Positions 41,880 to 51,629 of a stretch of DNA of 64,000 nt are shown one piece after another (the stretch's first letter is position 1; every line of letters starts with the position of its first letter). The DNA is from CBFFRJ01 sp963530515 (GTDB taxonomy: Bacteria; Pseudomonadota; Gammaproteobacteria; Enterobacterales; Enterobacteriaceae). The stretch covers positions 1 to 64,000 of the forward strand of contig CAUSEC010000007.1 of assembly GCA_963530515.1 (NCBI GenBank), in the 5' to 3' direction. Made by a program: the position numbers and the translations under genes. The notes below the pieces were generated by a model. It had not been told where the DNA came from. It was given only the letters and a program-made list of their open reading frames with translations, and did no database searches.

Positions 41880-43250
41880 TTACTCTCCCCAGCGGTGCTT
41901 GAGGTAACTCACCGCATCGCGGGTCTGCGGCTGGTCGAGATAGCCTTCTCTGAACAAAATCGTGCCGCTGATTTGCGGAATGGAATCGTTCAAATCCAGC
42001 TGTTTTTTCAGTTCAGGTACGCCACCGCTGACCGTCCAGTCTGGCTCATTTTTTGACGGTTCACCCACTTTGTACAGCGCAACGCCAATATAGAGCCGCG
42101 TTTTGGTGGGTTTGACGACGTCCGCCCACCATTTTGCCAGCACATCATAACGGGCCGCATCTCGGGCAAACGGCCAGTAAATCTGCGGGGCGATGTAATC
42201 CAGCAAACCTTGCTGTACCCAACGCCGGGTATCTGCGAAAGACTCATCATAGGCTGCTGCACCACGGGTATCTGACCCGGCCGGGTCGTGTGAGCGATTG
42301 CGCCATACGCCTGCCGGACTGACGCCAAATTCAACGTTAGGGTTGAGCTGTTTGATGGTGTGTGACACCTGCTCGATCAACAACTGGGTGTTATGACGGC
42401 GCCAGTCCGCTTTTGAACTGAATCCCTGGCCATACTGCCTGAACGTGCTGGCATCATTGAGCGCAGAGCCCGCCGATTCGGTATAGAAATAGTCATCGAA
42501 CTGCACACCGTCGACGGGATAACGCGCCACCACTTCAGCAATGATGCTGGTTATCCAGTCACGCGCTTCCGGGATGCCAGGGTCGAGCACATAGCGGTCG
42601 CCTGAGGTACGGATCCAGTCACGATGCAGCACAAACACGCTCGCCGGGTTCAGCGACAAGGTGCGGTTCAGCTCTGCCGCCGTGGAAGGTTTGATATTGG
42701 TCGACACACGGTACGGGTTAAACCAGGCATGGACGCGCATCCCACGTTTGTGGGCTTCGTCGAGCATAAATTGCAGCGGGTCGTAGCCCGGGTCCATGCC
42801 AATGGTGCCCGTCAGCATATCTGACCACGGCAGGATCTTTGACGGCCAGAGCGCGGTACCGTCCGGTTTCACCTGGAAGAAGACGGTGTTAATGCCCAGA
42901 CTTTTCAGCTTATCGAGTTTATCGGTCAGTGCGGTCTGCTGGATCCGGATACGCACGGCAGGGCTGCTGCCATTCACTGAATTGAGCGGTGGCCAGTCAA
43001 GGCGAGAAACTGTGGTCAGCCAGACACCGCGCATGGGCGCATTGTTCTGCTGAGATTTATCCGCGAGAGGGTGTTTAGCAACCGGCGGAAGGGGGGTAAC
43101 GAGAGAGGCGGGTGGCTTAGAGGTACAACTGGCGAGTAACAGTGCCGTTGCCATAAACGCACAGGTTTTTTTAATTCTCGTTAGCGGAAGAAAACGACGC
43201 GAGCGGTTAATGGGATACTCCGGTATTTCGGGTTGTCGCCTGGAAGGCAT
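41880..43250 (-). CDS. digH: Divisome-localised glycosyl hydrolase, outer-membrane lipoprotein
   Basis: A 456-residue protein that follows E. coli DigH (YddW, 439 residues) closely: RGVWLTTVSRLDWPPLNSVN, GINTVFFQVKPDGTALWPSKILPWSDML, AWFNPYRVS, DGVQFDDYFYTES and LDYIAPQIYWPF. The lipobox LLASC (Cys about 42) marks it as a lipoprotein. DigH cleaves glycan strands lacking stem peptides at the division site. The first ~25 residues before the signal helix are longer than usual and their start has no clear ribosome site, so translation may begin further in. Upstream sequence is shared with the divergent HD-GYP gene. Confidence 0.9.
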   Translation of the reverse strand: MPSRRQPEIPEYPINRSRRFLPLTRIKKTCAFMATALLLASCTSKPPASLVTPLPPVAKHPLADKSQQNNAPMRGVWLTTVSRLDWPPLNSVNGSSPAVRIRIQQTALTDKLDKLKSLGINTVFFQVKPDGTALWPSKILPWSDMLTGTIGMDPGYDPLQFMLDEAHKRGMRVHAWFNPYRVSTNIKPSTAAELNRTLSLNPASVFVLHRDWIRTSGDRYVLDPGIPEARDWITSIIAEVVARYPVDGVQFDDYFYTESAGSALNDASTFRQYGQGFSSKADWRRHNTQLLIEQVSHTIKQLNPNVEFGVSPAGVWRNRSHDPAGSDTRGAAAYDESFADTRRWVQQGLLDYIAPQIYWPFARDAARYDVLAKWWADVVKPTKTRLYIGVALYKVGEPSKNEPDWTVSGGVPELKKQLDLNDSIPQISGTILFREGYLDQPQTRDAVSYLKHRWGE

Positions 43251-43478
43251 ATTTTCGGCTTATTCGAGGGTAAGTCAATGCGGCCTGGGATAATTGGCCG
43301 AAACCGGAAACACGCATGCCAGCTGTAACGATCCCTTGCAGGACTTAATGCACGACAGAATCGGGCAAATTCTGACTTAAGCCGCAGAATTACAGTCTTT
43401 TTTTGGTGCAGCCTGTCGCTTTTAACGGCTTCGATTATGCTTAAAAAAGGTAGCCGTATCTTCCCTGGAAAAGTGCCC

Positions 43479-44693
43479 ATGAAAACCCGTCTAAAAAAAC
43501 TAAAAAACAGGTATCCGCTGCATATCCAGATAACCGTTCTTTTTACGCTATTAATTGTCTCGATTGGCAGCATCATCATTATTTTCAGCCATAGTCAGTT
43601 GACTAAACTGGCAGAAGTCAGCACACATCAGCGTTACCAACAAACGGGTGAAGCCATTGCCGCGGAACTGAATTCCGTGACACGAGCGATGGCAAGCTCG
43701 GTAAATATTCTGGCGAAAATGCCGATTGCCGAAGCGATGACGGAGCCGCAACGTCTGGCGCAGTTAAGTAATTTTATCATGGTGTTACAGCAGAACGATT
43801 ACGCCAGCTCGGTATACACTGCATGGGATAGCGGGGATTTTTTTATTCTCCGCCGATTAACGCCTCAAAGCCGTACTGTATTTAAAAGCCCTGCCAGTGC
43901 GCAATGGCTCGCTCAGAACTACCGGTTTGATGTTAATCCGCCGCAAAAAAAAGAATTTTATTTAGACAATAAACAAAACATTATTTCTTCCGCCGTGGTG
44001 CCTTACGACAATTACGACCCGCGTACCCGAGAATGGTTTTCGCTGGCGCGTTCGAATAAAGAACTTATTACCTCGCCTAATTACGTGTTTAAAGCCACGG
44101 GGGAGACCGGTTTTACATACAGCCAGCAGGCCGAAAACCAGCACGCGGTAATTGGACTGGATGTTTCGCTCGCCTCACTTTCCGCATTTTTGCAGCAGCA
44201 AGGTCTACCGCCCGGCAGTCAGGCGGCGATTTTGTCTGAGTCAGGCGAGGTGATCGCCAGCCAGTCGGCACTCGAACACAATGTACAGGGCGGCATAAAA
44301 AACAATATTTCGCCGGTTTTGCAGCCGCTACTGGCGCAAGAGAATGTTACTCACAGTCGCATCTTCAGCGTGGACGATCGTGACTGGTATGGCTCCGTCA
44401 TCAATATTCACAGTATGGGGAACGACTACCGGCTGGCAATTGCCACACCGGCTGAGTTTTTGACGGCAGGGGCCAGTTCAATCAGCAACCGCGCCACGCT
44501 GATTGCCTCATTACTCCTGCTTCTCAGCCTGCCGGTTATCTGGTATTTCTCGCGGAAAATCTCTCATCCGCTGCTCAGATTGCGAAAAGATGCAGAGAAA
44601 ATCAGTAACCTGCATTTTGAGGCGGAAAACACGCCGACACCGATTCGATCATTGAAGAGATTGACGATCTTCATGTCGCAATGGCCAGGATGA
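43479..44693 (+). pseudogene. Cache-HAMP half of a split HD-GYP phosphodiesterase
   Basis: The N-terminal part of a sensor phosphodiesterase. A first membrane helix (IQITVLFTLLIVSIGSIIIIF, about residues 15-35) leads to a periplasmic dCache domain with PYDNYDPRTREWFSLA and GETGFTYSQQ, then a second helix (ATLIASLLLLLSLPVIWYF) and the start of a HAMP linker (PLLRLRKDAEKISNLHFE). After EAEN the frame becomes unrelated and stops at 44693. The correct continuation lies in the -1 frame from about 44627. I start at 43479, where GGAAAAG precedes the ATG; an ATG at 43437 is possible. Alone it would be a membrane sensor without output. Confidence 0.8.
44621..44645 (+). other. Frameshift site in the HD-GYP gene (A4 run)
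   Basis: The upstream frame reads GCG GAA AAC ACG; the downstream frame is open from 44621. Adding one A to the AAAA run at 44626-44629 gives GAA AAA CAC GCC GAC ACC GAT, joining EAE to KHADTDSIIEEIDDLHVAMA, a natural HAMP continuation. The heptamer GGAAAAC does not match X-XXY-YYZ, so a lost base or a sequencing error is more likely than programmed slipping. Confidence 0.7.
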
Positions 44694-46411
44694 AACAGAC
44701 GCTGATCAAGTTTATTGCGATGGGCAGCATGCTGAGCGTAAAAAACGATTTTACTCAGCAGATGCAGGGGTTACTGACCGAAACCACGGAAATTGCGGAC
44801 ATGACGGGCGGCATGGTGTTTTTATCGAATCAGGAGGCGACGCTTTTCACACCGGCGGCCTTTCGCTGGCGTGAAGCGAACATTGATTTTTCAGATATTG
44901 CCCCGCTGGCGGCAGACCATGAGCGCTGTGATGCGTTCTGGCAAATACTCCAAGGGCAGACCATGAGCGGAATGCTGACGGAGGAAAACATTCCAGCGCC
45001 TTTGCTGGCATTTCTTTCGCCCCATTTACCGCTGCGGTATGTTGCCGTTCCGATGCAAACACACGATAACCACACCATGGGATTCCTGCTGCTGTTCAAC
45101 ACCCACACCCTTGCCGACAAACTCGAAACGGCAAAAATTCAGTTGATTAATTCTCTGGTCGGCATGTTGTCAGTGGCGATTGAAGCCCAGCATTTGCTGG
45201 TCGAGCAAAAAAAACTGATGAATGCCTTTATCAAACTGATTGCGGGTGCCATCGATGAAAAAAGCCCGTATACCGGTGGCCATTGTCAGCGCGTCCCGGT
45301 CATCACAAAAATGCTGGCGCAAGCCGCCGTTGATGCACGGGAAGGGCCATTTGCCAGTTTCACGCTTTCGGAAAATGAGTGGGACGAATTGCACACCGCT
45401 TGCTGGCTGCATGACTGCGGGAAGATAACCACCCCGGAAGCGGTTGTCGACAAAGCCACCAAACTTGAGCTGATTTACAACCGCATACATGAAATCCGCA
45501 TGCGCTTTGAAGTGTTGAAACGGGAGCAAGAGATTGCATTCTTGCGCCAGCCTCTGAGCCAGCAAGCCCATAACGCACAAAACCTCGAAACCACGCTGCG
45601 CCAGCTTGATGACGATTTCTATTTTCTTGCTCGTTGCAATATCGGTTCAGAGTTTCTTTCCGATACTGCGCTGGCGCGGATCAAACGGATTGCCAGCTAT
45701 CGGTGGATGCGAACCCTCGACGATACCGCCGGAATTTCTCAGGACGAACTGACGCGTAAAAAGCGCCAGCCGGTAACCTCATTACCCGTAATGGAACCCA
45801 TGCTGGCGGATAAAGAAGAGCATATTGTCTACCGTACTGACGTTAGCAGGCAGGCTGACCGCTATCAGTTCAAACTCAAAAAACCTGTTTACCAGTACAA
45901 CTACGGTGAAATTTACAATCTGGGCATTCGCCGTGGCACGCTCAACGACGAGGAGCGTTATAAAATTAACGAGCACATTATGCAGACCATCATCATGCTC
46001 GATAATCTGCCGTTCCCGCGCACAATGGCCAATGTGACGACAATTGCAGGAGGGCACCATGAGCGTGTGGATGGTAAAGGTTATCCATATCAGCTTGATC
46101 ATACCCAGATGAGTCTGCAGGCAAAAATGCTGGCGATCGCCGATGTATTCGAAGCCCTGACCGCCATCGACCGGCCTTACAAACCAGGGAAACGGCTTTC
46201 TGAGGCGCTTAATATCATGGTCAGCATGGTGAATGAACATCACCTGGACAGGTCTCTGTTCATTTTGTTCCTGCAGTCAGGCGTGTGGAATAACTATGCC
46301 CGAACCTATCTGGATCCCGAGAAAACGGACGGTGTGGATGTTGCGGATTTGCTGGCAAAAATAATGCCGGATCAGGTGGAGACGGTGGAATCTGAGGTAA
46401 GCCCGGTCTAA
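44681..46411 (+). pseudogene. HD-GYP output half of a split c-di-GMP phosphodiesterase
   Basis: The C-terminal part, open from 44621 and with its first ATG at 44681. The HAMP remainder (ARMKQTLIKF) leads to a GAF-like region (about 25-170, with YVAVPMQTHDNHTMGFLLLF). An HD domain follows with YTGGHCQRVPVITKML, LHDCGKI and EHIMQTIIML. The GYP part reads GGHHERVDGKGYPYQL, all catalytic metal ligands present. HD-GYP enzymes linearise cyclic di-GMP. A long insert (about 255-390) lies between the HD and GYP parts. If translated from its own ATG it would be a soluble enzyme without the sensor; no ribosome site is clear. It converges on lysC. Confidence 0.8.
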
Positions 46412-46437
46412 ATCAGTAAAGGCGTGAACAAGTCTGG

Positions 46438-46470
46438 CCAGAAGCGAGCACTCCTGCGGCTCGCTTCTGG
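46438..46470. terminator. Bidirectional terminator hairpin
   Basis: A perfect 12-bp stem, CCAGAAGCGAGC at 46438-46449 and GCTCGCTTCTGG at 46459-46470, with a 9-base loop, lies between the converging HD-GYP and aspartokinase genes. Confidence 0.7.
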
Positions 46471-46480
46471 TGATGCAGTA

Positions 46481-47842
46481 TTACTCGAACAGACTGCGGT
46501 GCAATGCTTTGATGGCACTGTCTGCCGATTCTGCTGGCAACAGGAAGCAGAGCGTGTGATCGGATGCGCCATGGCAAATCATACGCACATGGTGTTTTTC
46601 CAGTTCTGCGAACACGTCTTTGCAAACGCCGGAAGCCTGAGTCAACGCATTACCGATCAGCGTGACCAGGTCGAGACCGGTTTCCAGCTCCACGCGGCAG
46701 CGGGAGGAGAGTTCGGTCAGAAGCGACGTCGTCAGTGAATCGGCATCACCGGAGGTGGCGCCTGACGAATTCAGAATCAGGGCAATGCTGGTTTCTGACG
46801 TAGTCACCAGATCAATCGCCGTATTATGACGAGACAGCACGGCAAACATCTCGGCCAGAAAAGTACAGGCCGGCTGCGTGTTCAGGCTGTGCAATTTCAA
46901 CAGTGTCTGCTTGCGACGAACGGCCAGCGCACGGTAGCGGGGCGGGTTATCGGCATGACGACAGACCAGGGTTCCGCCCGCAGACGGGTTTTTACTCGAG
47001 CCCACAAACACCGGAATATCTTTACGCATCGCAGGCAACATGGTCGCCGGGTGAAGCACTTTGGCACCAAAGGCGGCCATTTCGCTGGCTTCAGAAAATG
47101 AGACGTTATCCATACGCTGTGCCTGGGGAACGATACGCGGATCGGTGGTATAAATCCCGGCGACGTCCGTCCAGATATCCACGCGAGCCGCGTGTAATGC
47201 TTCGCCAAACAATGACGCGCTGTAATCGCTACCGCCACGTCCGAGCGTTGTTGTCTGCCCCGTTGCATCGCTGCCAATAAAACCCTGGGTGATGACAATG
47301 GCCTGCTCAATGCGCGGGCGTAATTGTTTTTCCGCCTGCTCAGCCGTCTCAGCAATCAGCGGTTCCGCACAGCCGAAGGTGTCATTCGTTCGAATGGCTT
47401 TGCGGGCGTCGAACCACTGCGTTTCAACTTCACGCTCGCGCAGGACTTCAACAAACAGCAGGCTGGACATCAACTCACCGTGGCTCACCAGCGCATCACT
47501 CAATGCGGTGGTCGCGCTATGTTCAGCGGTCTCGGCGAGGCGGCTGATGTTTTCCAGCAGGAGATCAATCTCCTGGCCAATAGCATCAGGCTGTTTCAGG
47601 CGCGAAATAATGTTGTACTGGATGGTACGAAGGGTATCGATCTTGTCCATGCGGTCACGACGTTGGAGACCGGCGGCAAGTTCGACTAAAATATTAGTCA
47701 CACCCGCGGATGCAGACAGCACCACGAGGCGGACATCTTTGTCAGCAAGGACGATGGAGGCACTACGGTTCATCGCGTCAAAGTCGGCAACGCTGGTACC
47801 GCCAAATTTGGCAACGACGATTTGTGGATAAATGCGAGTCAT
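46481..47842 (-). CDS. lysC: Aspartokinase III-type enzyme (LysC-like)
   Basis: A 453-residue monofunctional aspartokinase, similar throughout to E. coli LysC (449). It phosphorylates aspartate, the first step toward aspartate semialdehyde. The kinase part has VVAKFGGTSVADFDAMNRS, LVSHGELMSSLLF and TTLGRGGSDYSASL; two ACT domains lie from about 310 on (LLKLHSLNTQPACTFLAEMF, VTTSETSIALIL, LVTLIGNALTQASGVC). Divergence from E. coli LysC is larger than expected for an ortholog, and the gene faces dat-ddc, which use aspartate semialdehyde. I infer a paralog dedicated to diaminopropane synthesis, though it could be the only lysC. The lysine riboswitch of lysC is not recognisable upstream. Confidence 0.85.
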   Translation of the reverse strand: MTRIYPQIVVAKFGGTSVADFDAMNRSASIVLADKDVRLVVLSASAGVTNILVELAAGLQRRDRMDKIDTLRTIQYNIISRLKQPDAIGQEIDLLLENISRLAETAEHSATTALSDALVSHGELMSSLLFVEVLREREVETQWFDARKAIRTNDTFGCAEPLIAETAEQAEKQLRPRIEQAIVITQGFIGSDATGQTTTLGRGGSDYSASLFGEALHAARVDIWTDVAGIYTTDPRIVPQAQRMDNVSFSEASEMAAFGAKVLHPATMLPAMRKDIPVFVGSSKNPSAGGTLVCRHADNPPRYRALAVRRKQTLLKLHSLNTQPACTFLAEMFAVLSRHNTAIDLVTTSETSIALILNSSGATSGDADSLTTSLLTELSSRCRVELETGLDLVTLIGNALTQASGVCKDVFAELEKHHVRMICHGASDHTLCFLLPAESADSAIKALHRSLFE

Positions 47843-48014
47843 AACAATCTCATTTCAGGGCGCCATCGCTGGATGGCAAGAAAATTTTCATTCTCGGCTT
47901 AAGGGAAGGTGACTTCGCCTTACGAAATGTCCGCCCGCGAACATTTCTAATTACAACCCGGGATTAAGCTCCTGTTGTCGCTAACGTGTTTTGCCTGCAC
48001 ACGCTACGGGGTGT
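47843..48014 (-). promoter_or_regulatory. Structured 5' leader of the aspartokinase gene
   Basis: A TATAAT lies at 48022-48027 (minus strand), giving a leader of about 170 bases. It holds at least four stems: ACAAC/GTTGT (47953-47978), GAAATGT/ACATTTC (47924-47947), AAGGTGA/TCGCCTT with one mismatch (47906-47921) and GCCATC/GATGGC (47862-47877), the last near the start codon. The stem order suggests a folded regulatory RNA. The conserved AGAGGNGC of the lysine riboswitch is not found. Confidence 0.4.
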
Positions 48015-48456
48015 GATGCGCATTATATGACTTAAATTATTGGTTTCCTTTTCTTTATCAGGATTGAGTTTTTACTCATTTGTTGCCGGCACCGGTTGTC
48101 GTGAAAACGTCACGTCTAATCGTTAAAGTCTCGGCATCATGTTGTTAAAAACACCTGCTGGCTCGCCGTACAGGAATATTTAGCGCGGGCATAGTAAGTG
48201 ATTTAACCGTTGGGATCGATGTTTTCCTGACGTTTTACGATAAGTCGATGATAAAAATAATAATTTTTTTAAAAGGCTTTACGTGGTTTGCCTTAAATAA
48301 CGGTATGATTTGAAAGGAAAATTTTTGTAATAAACAGCAAGAAATTAAACGTTGAGTCCGCTGCTAAAAACACATATATTAGCCGCGTTTTTTCGACCCT
48401 AACCTTAAACCTTTATTCAATCCGGTGTTTTTGAAACCCGCGGTTGTAGGAGTGAT
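48015..48456. promoter_or_regulatory. Divergent intergenic region lysC-like / dat
   Basis: An AT-rich region of 442 bases between divergent genes, holding the promoters for the aspartokinase (TATAAT at 48022-48027, minus strand) and for dat-ddc. I see no coding frame with a ribosome site and no operator I can name. AT-rich tracts near 48250-48290 could be H-NS sites. Confidence 0.35.
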
Positions 48457-49842
48457 ATGATGACGGATAAAGTCCGTATTGATTCTTTGAGTGCTAATTC
48501 ATTACCGCAAAGCAATGAAACCTTTTTAGCAAGACAAGCTGAGTTTGAATCTAACGTCAGGAGTTATCCGCGTAAACTGCCATTGGCAATTGCCAAAGCG
48601 CAGGGTGTCTGGATTACCGATGTTGAAAATAATCAATATCTTGATTGCCTCGCAGGTGCCGGGACTATGGCACTTGGCCATAACCATCCTGAAGTGCTTC
48701 AAAGCATCCAAAGTGTCATTACCAGTGGCTTACCGTTACATACGCTCGATCTGACCACGCCGCTGAAAGATGAGTTTTCATCTTATCTGCTGTCGCTGCT
48801 GCCAGGTCAGGGTAAAGAATATTGCCTGCAATTCACCGGTCCTTCCGGTGCTGATGCCGTTGAAGCTGCGCTGAAACTGGCGAAAAAAGTGACCGGTCGT
48901 TCAGGCGTGATCAGTTTCTCCGGCGGTTACCATGGCATGACCCATGGTGCGCTCTCTGTGACAGGTAACCTGTCGCCGAAAGAAGCGGTCAACGGCATGA
49001 TGCCGGAAGTGCAGTTTATGCCTTATCCGAACCAGTACCGTTGCCCGCTGGGTATCGGCGGCGAGGCTGGTGTTAAAGCACTGACTTACTACTTCGACAA
49101 TCTGATTAACGATGTTGAAAGTGGCGTGCGTAAACCGGCGGCTGTGATCCTGGAAGCCGTTCAGGGTGAGGGCGGTGTTAACCCGGCTCCAGCTGAGTGG
49201 CTGCAACGTATCCGTAAAGTGACGCAGGAACATGGCATTATCCTGATCATTGACGAAGTGCAGGCAGGTTTTGCCCGTACCGGCAAACTGTTCGCCTTCG
49301 AACACGCGGGTATCGAGCCAGACATTATTGTGATGTCCAAAGCTGTTGGCGGCGGTCTGCCGTTAGCTGTTCTGGGTATCAAAAAACAGTTCGACGCATG
49401 GGCGCCTGGTCACCACACCGGTACTTTCCGTGGCAACCAGCTGGCGATGGCCACCGGCCTGACTACCCTGAAAATCCTGAAAGACGATCGCATCGCCGAT
49501 AAAGTTGCTACTCAGGGTGAATGGCTGAAAGGCAAACTGGCTGAGCTGCAAAAACGCTACCCGGTTATCGGTCACATTCGCGGCCTGGGTCTGATGATCG
49601 GTATTGAGATCGTTAAGCCGAACGAAGCGCAGGATCACATGGGTTGCTACCCGGCTGATGGTGAGCTGTCGGCACTGATTCAGAAAGAGTGCTTTAAAGC
49701 GGGTCTGATCCTTGAGCGCGGCGGCCGTAATGGTTGTGTCGTTCGCTTGCTGCCGTCGCTGCTCATCAGCAACGCAGAACTGGAAATCTTCCTCGATAAA
49801 TTCGAGACCGCGATGCTGAATGCTGGCGTTAAGCCTGTTTAA
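48457..49842 (+). CDS. dat: L-2,4-diaminobutyrate:2-ketoglutarate aminotransferase
   Basis: A 461-residue class III aminotransferase that makes L-2,4-diaminobutyrate from aspartate semialdehyde with glutamate as donor. The cofactor Asp266 is in IIDEVQAGFARTG and the PLP Lys295 in VMSKAVGGGLPL. The N-terminal ESNVRSYPRKLPLAI and CLAGAGTMALGHNHPEV match the diaminobutyrate aminotransferase group. GGAG before ATGATG supports the start. ddc follows after 17 bases, so the pair forms an operon for 1,3-diaminopropane. Codon use in dat and ddc looks like that of highly expressed enteric genes. Confidence 0.92.
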   Translation: MMTDKVRIDSLSANSLPQSNETFLARQAEFESNVRSYPRKLPLAIAKAQGVWITDVENNQYLDCLAGAGTMALGHNHPEVLQSIQSVITSGLPLHTLDLTTPLKDEFSSYLLSLLPGQGKEYCLQFTGPSGADAVEAALKLAKKVTGRSGVISFSGGYHGMTHGALSVTGNLSPKEAVNGMMPEVQFMPYPNQYRCPLGIGGEAGVKALTYYFDNLINDVESGVRKPAAVILEAVQGEGGVNPAPAEWLQRIRKVTQEHGIILIIDEVQAGFARTGKLFAFEHAGIEPDIIVMSKAVGGGLPLAVLGIKKQFDAWAPGHHTGTFRGNQLAMATGLTTLKILKDDRIADKVATQGEWLKGKLAELQKRYPVIGHIRGLGLMIGIEIVKPNEAQDHMGCYPADGELSALIQKECFKAGLILERGGRNGCVVRLLPSLLISNAELEIFLDKFETAMLNAGVKPV

Positions 49843-49859
49843 TCGGAGCTCAGGAACGA

Positions 49860-51323
49860 ATGTCTGATTTAAATCTGATTCTGTCAGGTTCTGAGCAAAG
49901 TATTGCCGCGTACCAGGACGCTATCGACCAAAGCACCAAAGCAGTGGTGGAGTGGTTGAAGCAACCTGAGATGTATCAGGGCAAAACCGTTGAACAGCTG
50001 CGTGAACGTATCAACCTGGAATTCAGTTCTGAGGGCCTGGGTAACCAGGCCGCCATTGAACGTGCGGTTGAATACTTCCTGAAAGACAGCTTGTCTGTAC
50101 ACCATCCGCAATGTGTGGCGCATTTGCATTGCCCGAGTCTGGTGATTAGCCAGGCTGCGGAAGTGTTTATCAATGCGACCAACCAGAGTATGGATTCCTG
50201 GGATCAAAGCCCGTCAGCCACCATCATGGAAGTGAAGTTGGTTGAATGGTTGCGTGAGCAGGTTGGTTTTGCAGCGGGCGACGCCGGTGTGTTCACCAGT
50301 GGTGGTACGCAGAGTAACCTGATGGGCCTGATGCTGGCGCGCGATGCATTTTTCGAGCGCCAGGGTCATTCCGTTCAGCAGAATGGTTTGACGGGCGACC
50401 TCAGCAAACTGAAAGTGTTCTGTTCTGAAAATGCACACTTCTCTGTGCAGAAGAACATGGCGCTGATGGGGCTGGGCTACCGTTCCGTTACGCTGGTGAA
50501 AACTGACGAATTCTCTCGCATGGACATGAACGATCTGTCCGACAAACTCGCCCAGGCGAAAGCCAACGGTGAGCAGGTGATGGCGATTGTTGCTACCGCC
50601 GGTACCACTGATGCGGGTGCAATCGATCCGTTAGCGGAAATCGCCGCGCTGGCCGCGAAAGAAAACATCTGGGTTCACGTCGATGCAGCCTGGGGCGGTG
50701 CGTTACTGCTGTCCGAGAAATATCGTCATTACCTTGATGGCCTGGAACTGGTGGATTCCGTTACCCTGGACTTCCACAAACAATTCTTCCAGACCATTAG
50801 CTGCGGTGCATTCCTGCTGAAAGATGCTCGTCATTATCAGTTGATGCGTTACCAGGCGGCTTACCTTAACTCTGATTTCGATGAAGAGCATGGCGTGCCG
50901 AACCTGGTGTCCAAGTCTCTGCAGACAACGCGTCGTTTCGATGCCCTGAAATTATGGATGGGTCTTGAAGCGTTGGGCAAAAAGCAGTACGCCGAAATCA
51001 TTGATAACGGTGTAACGCTGGCGCAGAACGTGGCGCAGTTTGTGACTGAACAGCCGAGTCTGGAACTGGTGATGAAGCCGCAGCTGGCAAGCGTACTTTT
51101 CCGCTTCCGCCCGGAGCAGGGTGACATGGCCTTTGTTGCGTTGCTGAACCAGCGCATTGGCGATGCTTTGTTGGCATCCGGCGCAGCGAACGTTGGTGTT
51201 ACCGAAGCTGACGGCGTGACCTGTCTGAAACTGACATTGCTTAACCCAACCGTGAACCTGGAGGATGTCAAAATCCTGCTGGCAAGCGTAAAAGAGTGCG
51301 GACAGCAACTGCTGAACGCCTGA
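49860..51323 (+). CDS. ddc: L-2,4-diaminobutyrate decarboxylase
   Basis: A 487-residue group II PLP decarboxylase that converts 2,4-diaminobutyrate into 1,3-diaminopropane. The PLP Lys307 is in LDFHKQFFQ, with the stacking His193 in SENAHFSVQKN and Asp275 in VHVDAAWGG. HCPSLVISQAAEVFINATNQSMDSWDQSPSAT is the usual N-terminal substrate region. It follows dat by 17 bases with GGAGCTCAGGAACGA as leader. 1,3-Diaminopropane serves as a polyamine and as a backbone of some hydroxamate siderophores. Confidence 0.92.
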   Translation: MSDLNLILSGSEQSIAAYQDAIDQSTKAVVEWLKQPEMYQGKTVEQLRERINLEFSSEGLGNQAAIERAVEYFLKDSLSVHHPQCVAHLHCPSLVISQAAEVFINATNQSMDSWDQSPSATIMEVKLVEWLREQVGFAAGDAGVFTSGGTQSNLMGLMLARDAFFERQGHSVQQNGLTGDLSKLKVFCSENAHFSVQKNMALMGLGYRSVTLVKTDEFSRMDMNDLSDKLAQAKANGEQVMAIVATAGTTDAGAIDPLAEIAALAAKENIWVHVDAAWGGALLLSEKYRHYLDGLELVDSVTLDFHKQFFQTISCGAFLLKDARHYQLMRYQAAYLNSDFDEEHGVPNLVSKSLQTTRRFDALKLWMGLEALGKKQYAEIIDNGVTLAQNVAQFVTEQPSLELVMKPQLASVLFRFRPEQGDMAFVALLNQRIGDALLASGAANVGVTEADGVTCLKLTLLNPTVNLEDVKILLASVKECGQQLLNA

Positions 51324-51344
51324 TTTTCTGGGTAAGAAAAATGA

Positions 51345-51377
51345 GAGCCGTTTGCAGAGATGCAGCCGGCTTTTTTT
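51345..51377 (+). terminator. Terminator of dat-ddc
   Basis: An imperfect stem, GAGCCG..TGCA with TGCA..CCGGCT, is followed by TTTTTTT from about 51371. It lies 22 bases after the ddc stop. Confidence 0.7.
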
Positions 51378-51457
51378 ATTGTGCATGCTGAGAAGAACGT
51401 ACATGGAGCCAAAAATCTGGAGGAATGCATATAAATAATAATTAAATCAATGCGTTA

Positions 51458-51586
51458 TTTAACTTAAACCTAAGGTGGTGAAGAATGCGCGATAGCCTGA
51501 CGCTAATATCGAACCGGAGGCGCGAGAGACTAAGCCCGGTGGCAACTCAACAGGGGATGTACCAACAGAAGTAAACTTAAGTTAAA
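51458..51586. repeat. Inverted-repeat-bounded noncoding segment
   Basis: TTTAACTTAA at 51458-51467 and TTAAGTTAAA at 51577-51586 form a perfect 10-bp inverted repeat with 109 bases between. The inside is more GC-rich than its flanks. It may be a structured transcript or a small nonautonomous element. The remainder of 51378-52317 is noncoding apart from the doubtful ORF at 51630-51863. Confidence 0.35.
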
Positions 51587-51629
51587 TCAACATGATAACT
51601 TCATTTAACATAATATACATTATGCGTAC

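Noticed and set aside
44621..44645. Programmed -1 ribosomal frameshift in the HD-GYP gene
   Set aside because: GGAAAAC is not a canonical slippery heptamer and I see no obvious downstream pseudoknot; a lost A explains the sequence more simply.
47843..48014. Lysine riboswitch before the aspartokinase
   Set aside because: The conserved L-box core (AGAGGNGC and partners) is not found, although a few bases near CTTCCCTT resemble the end of the E. coli lysC leader.
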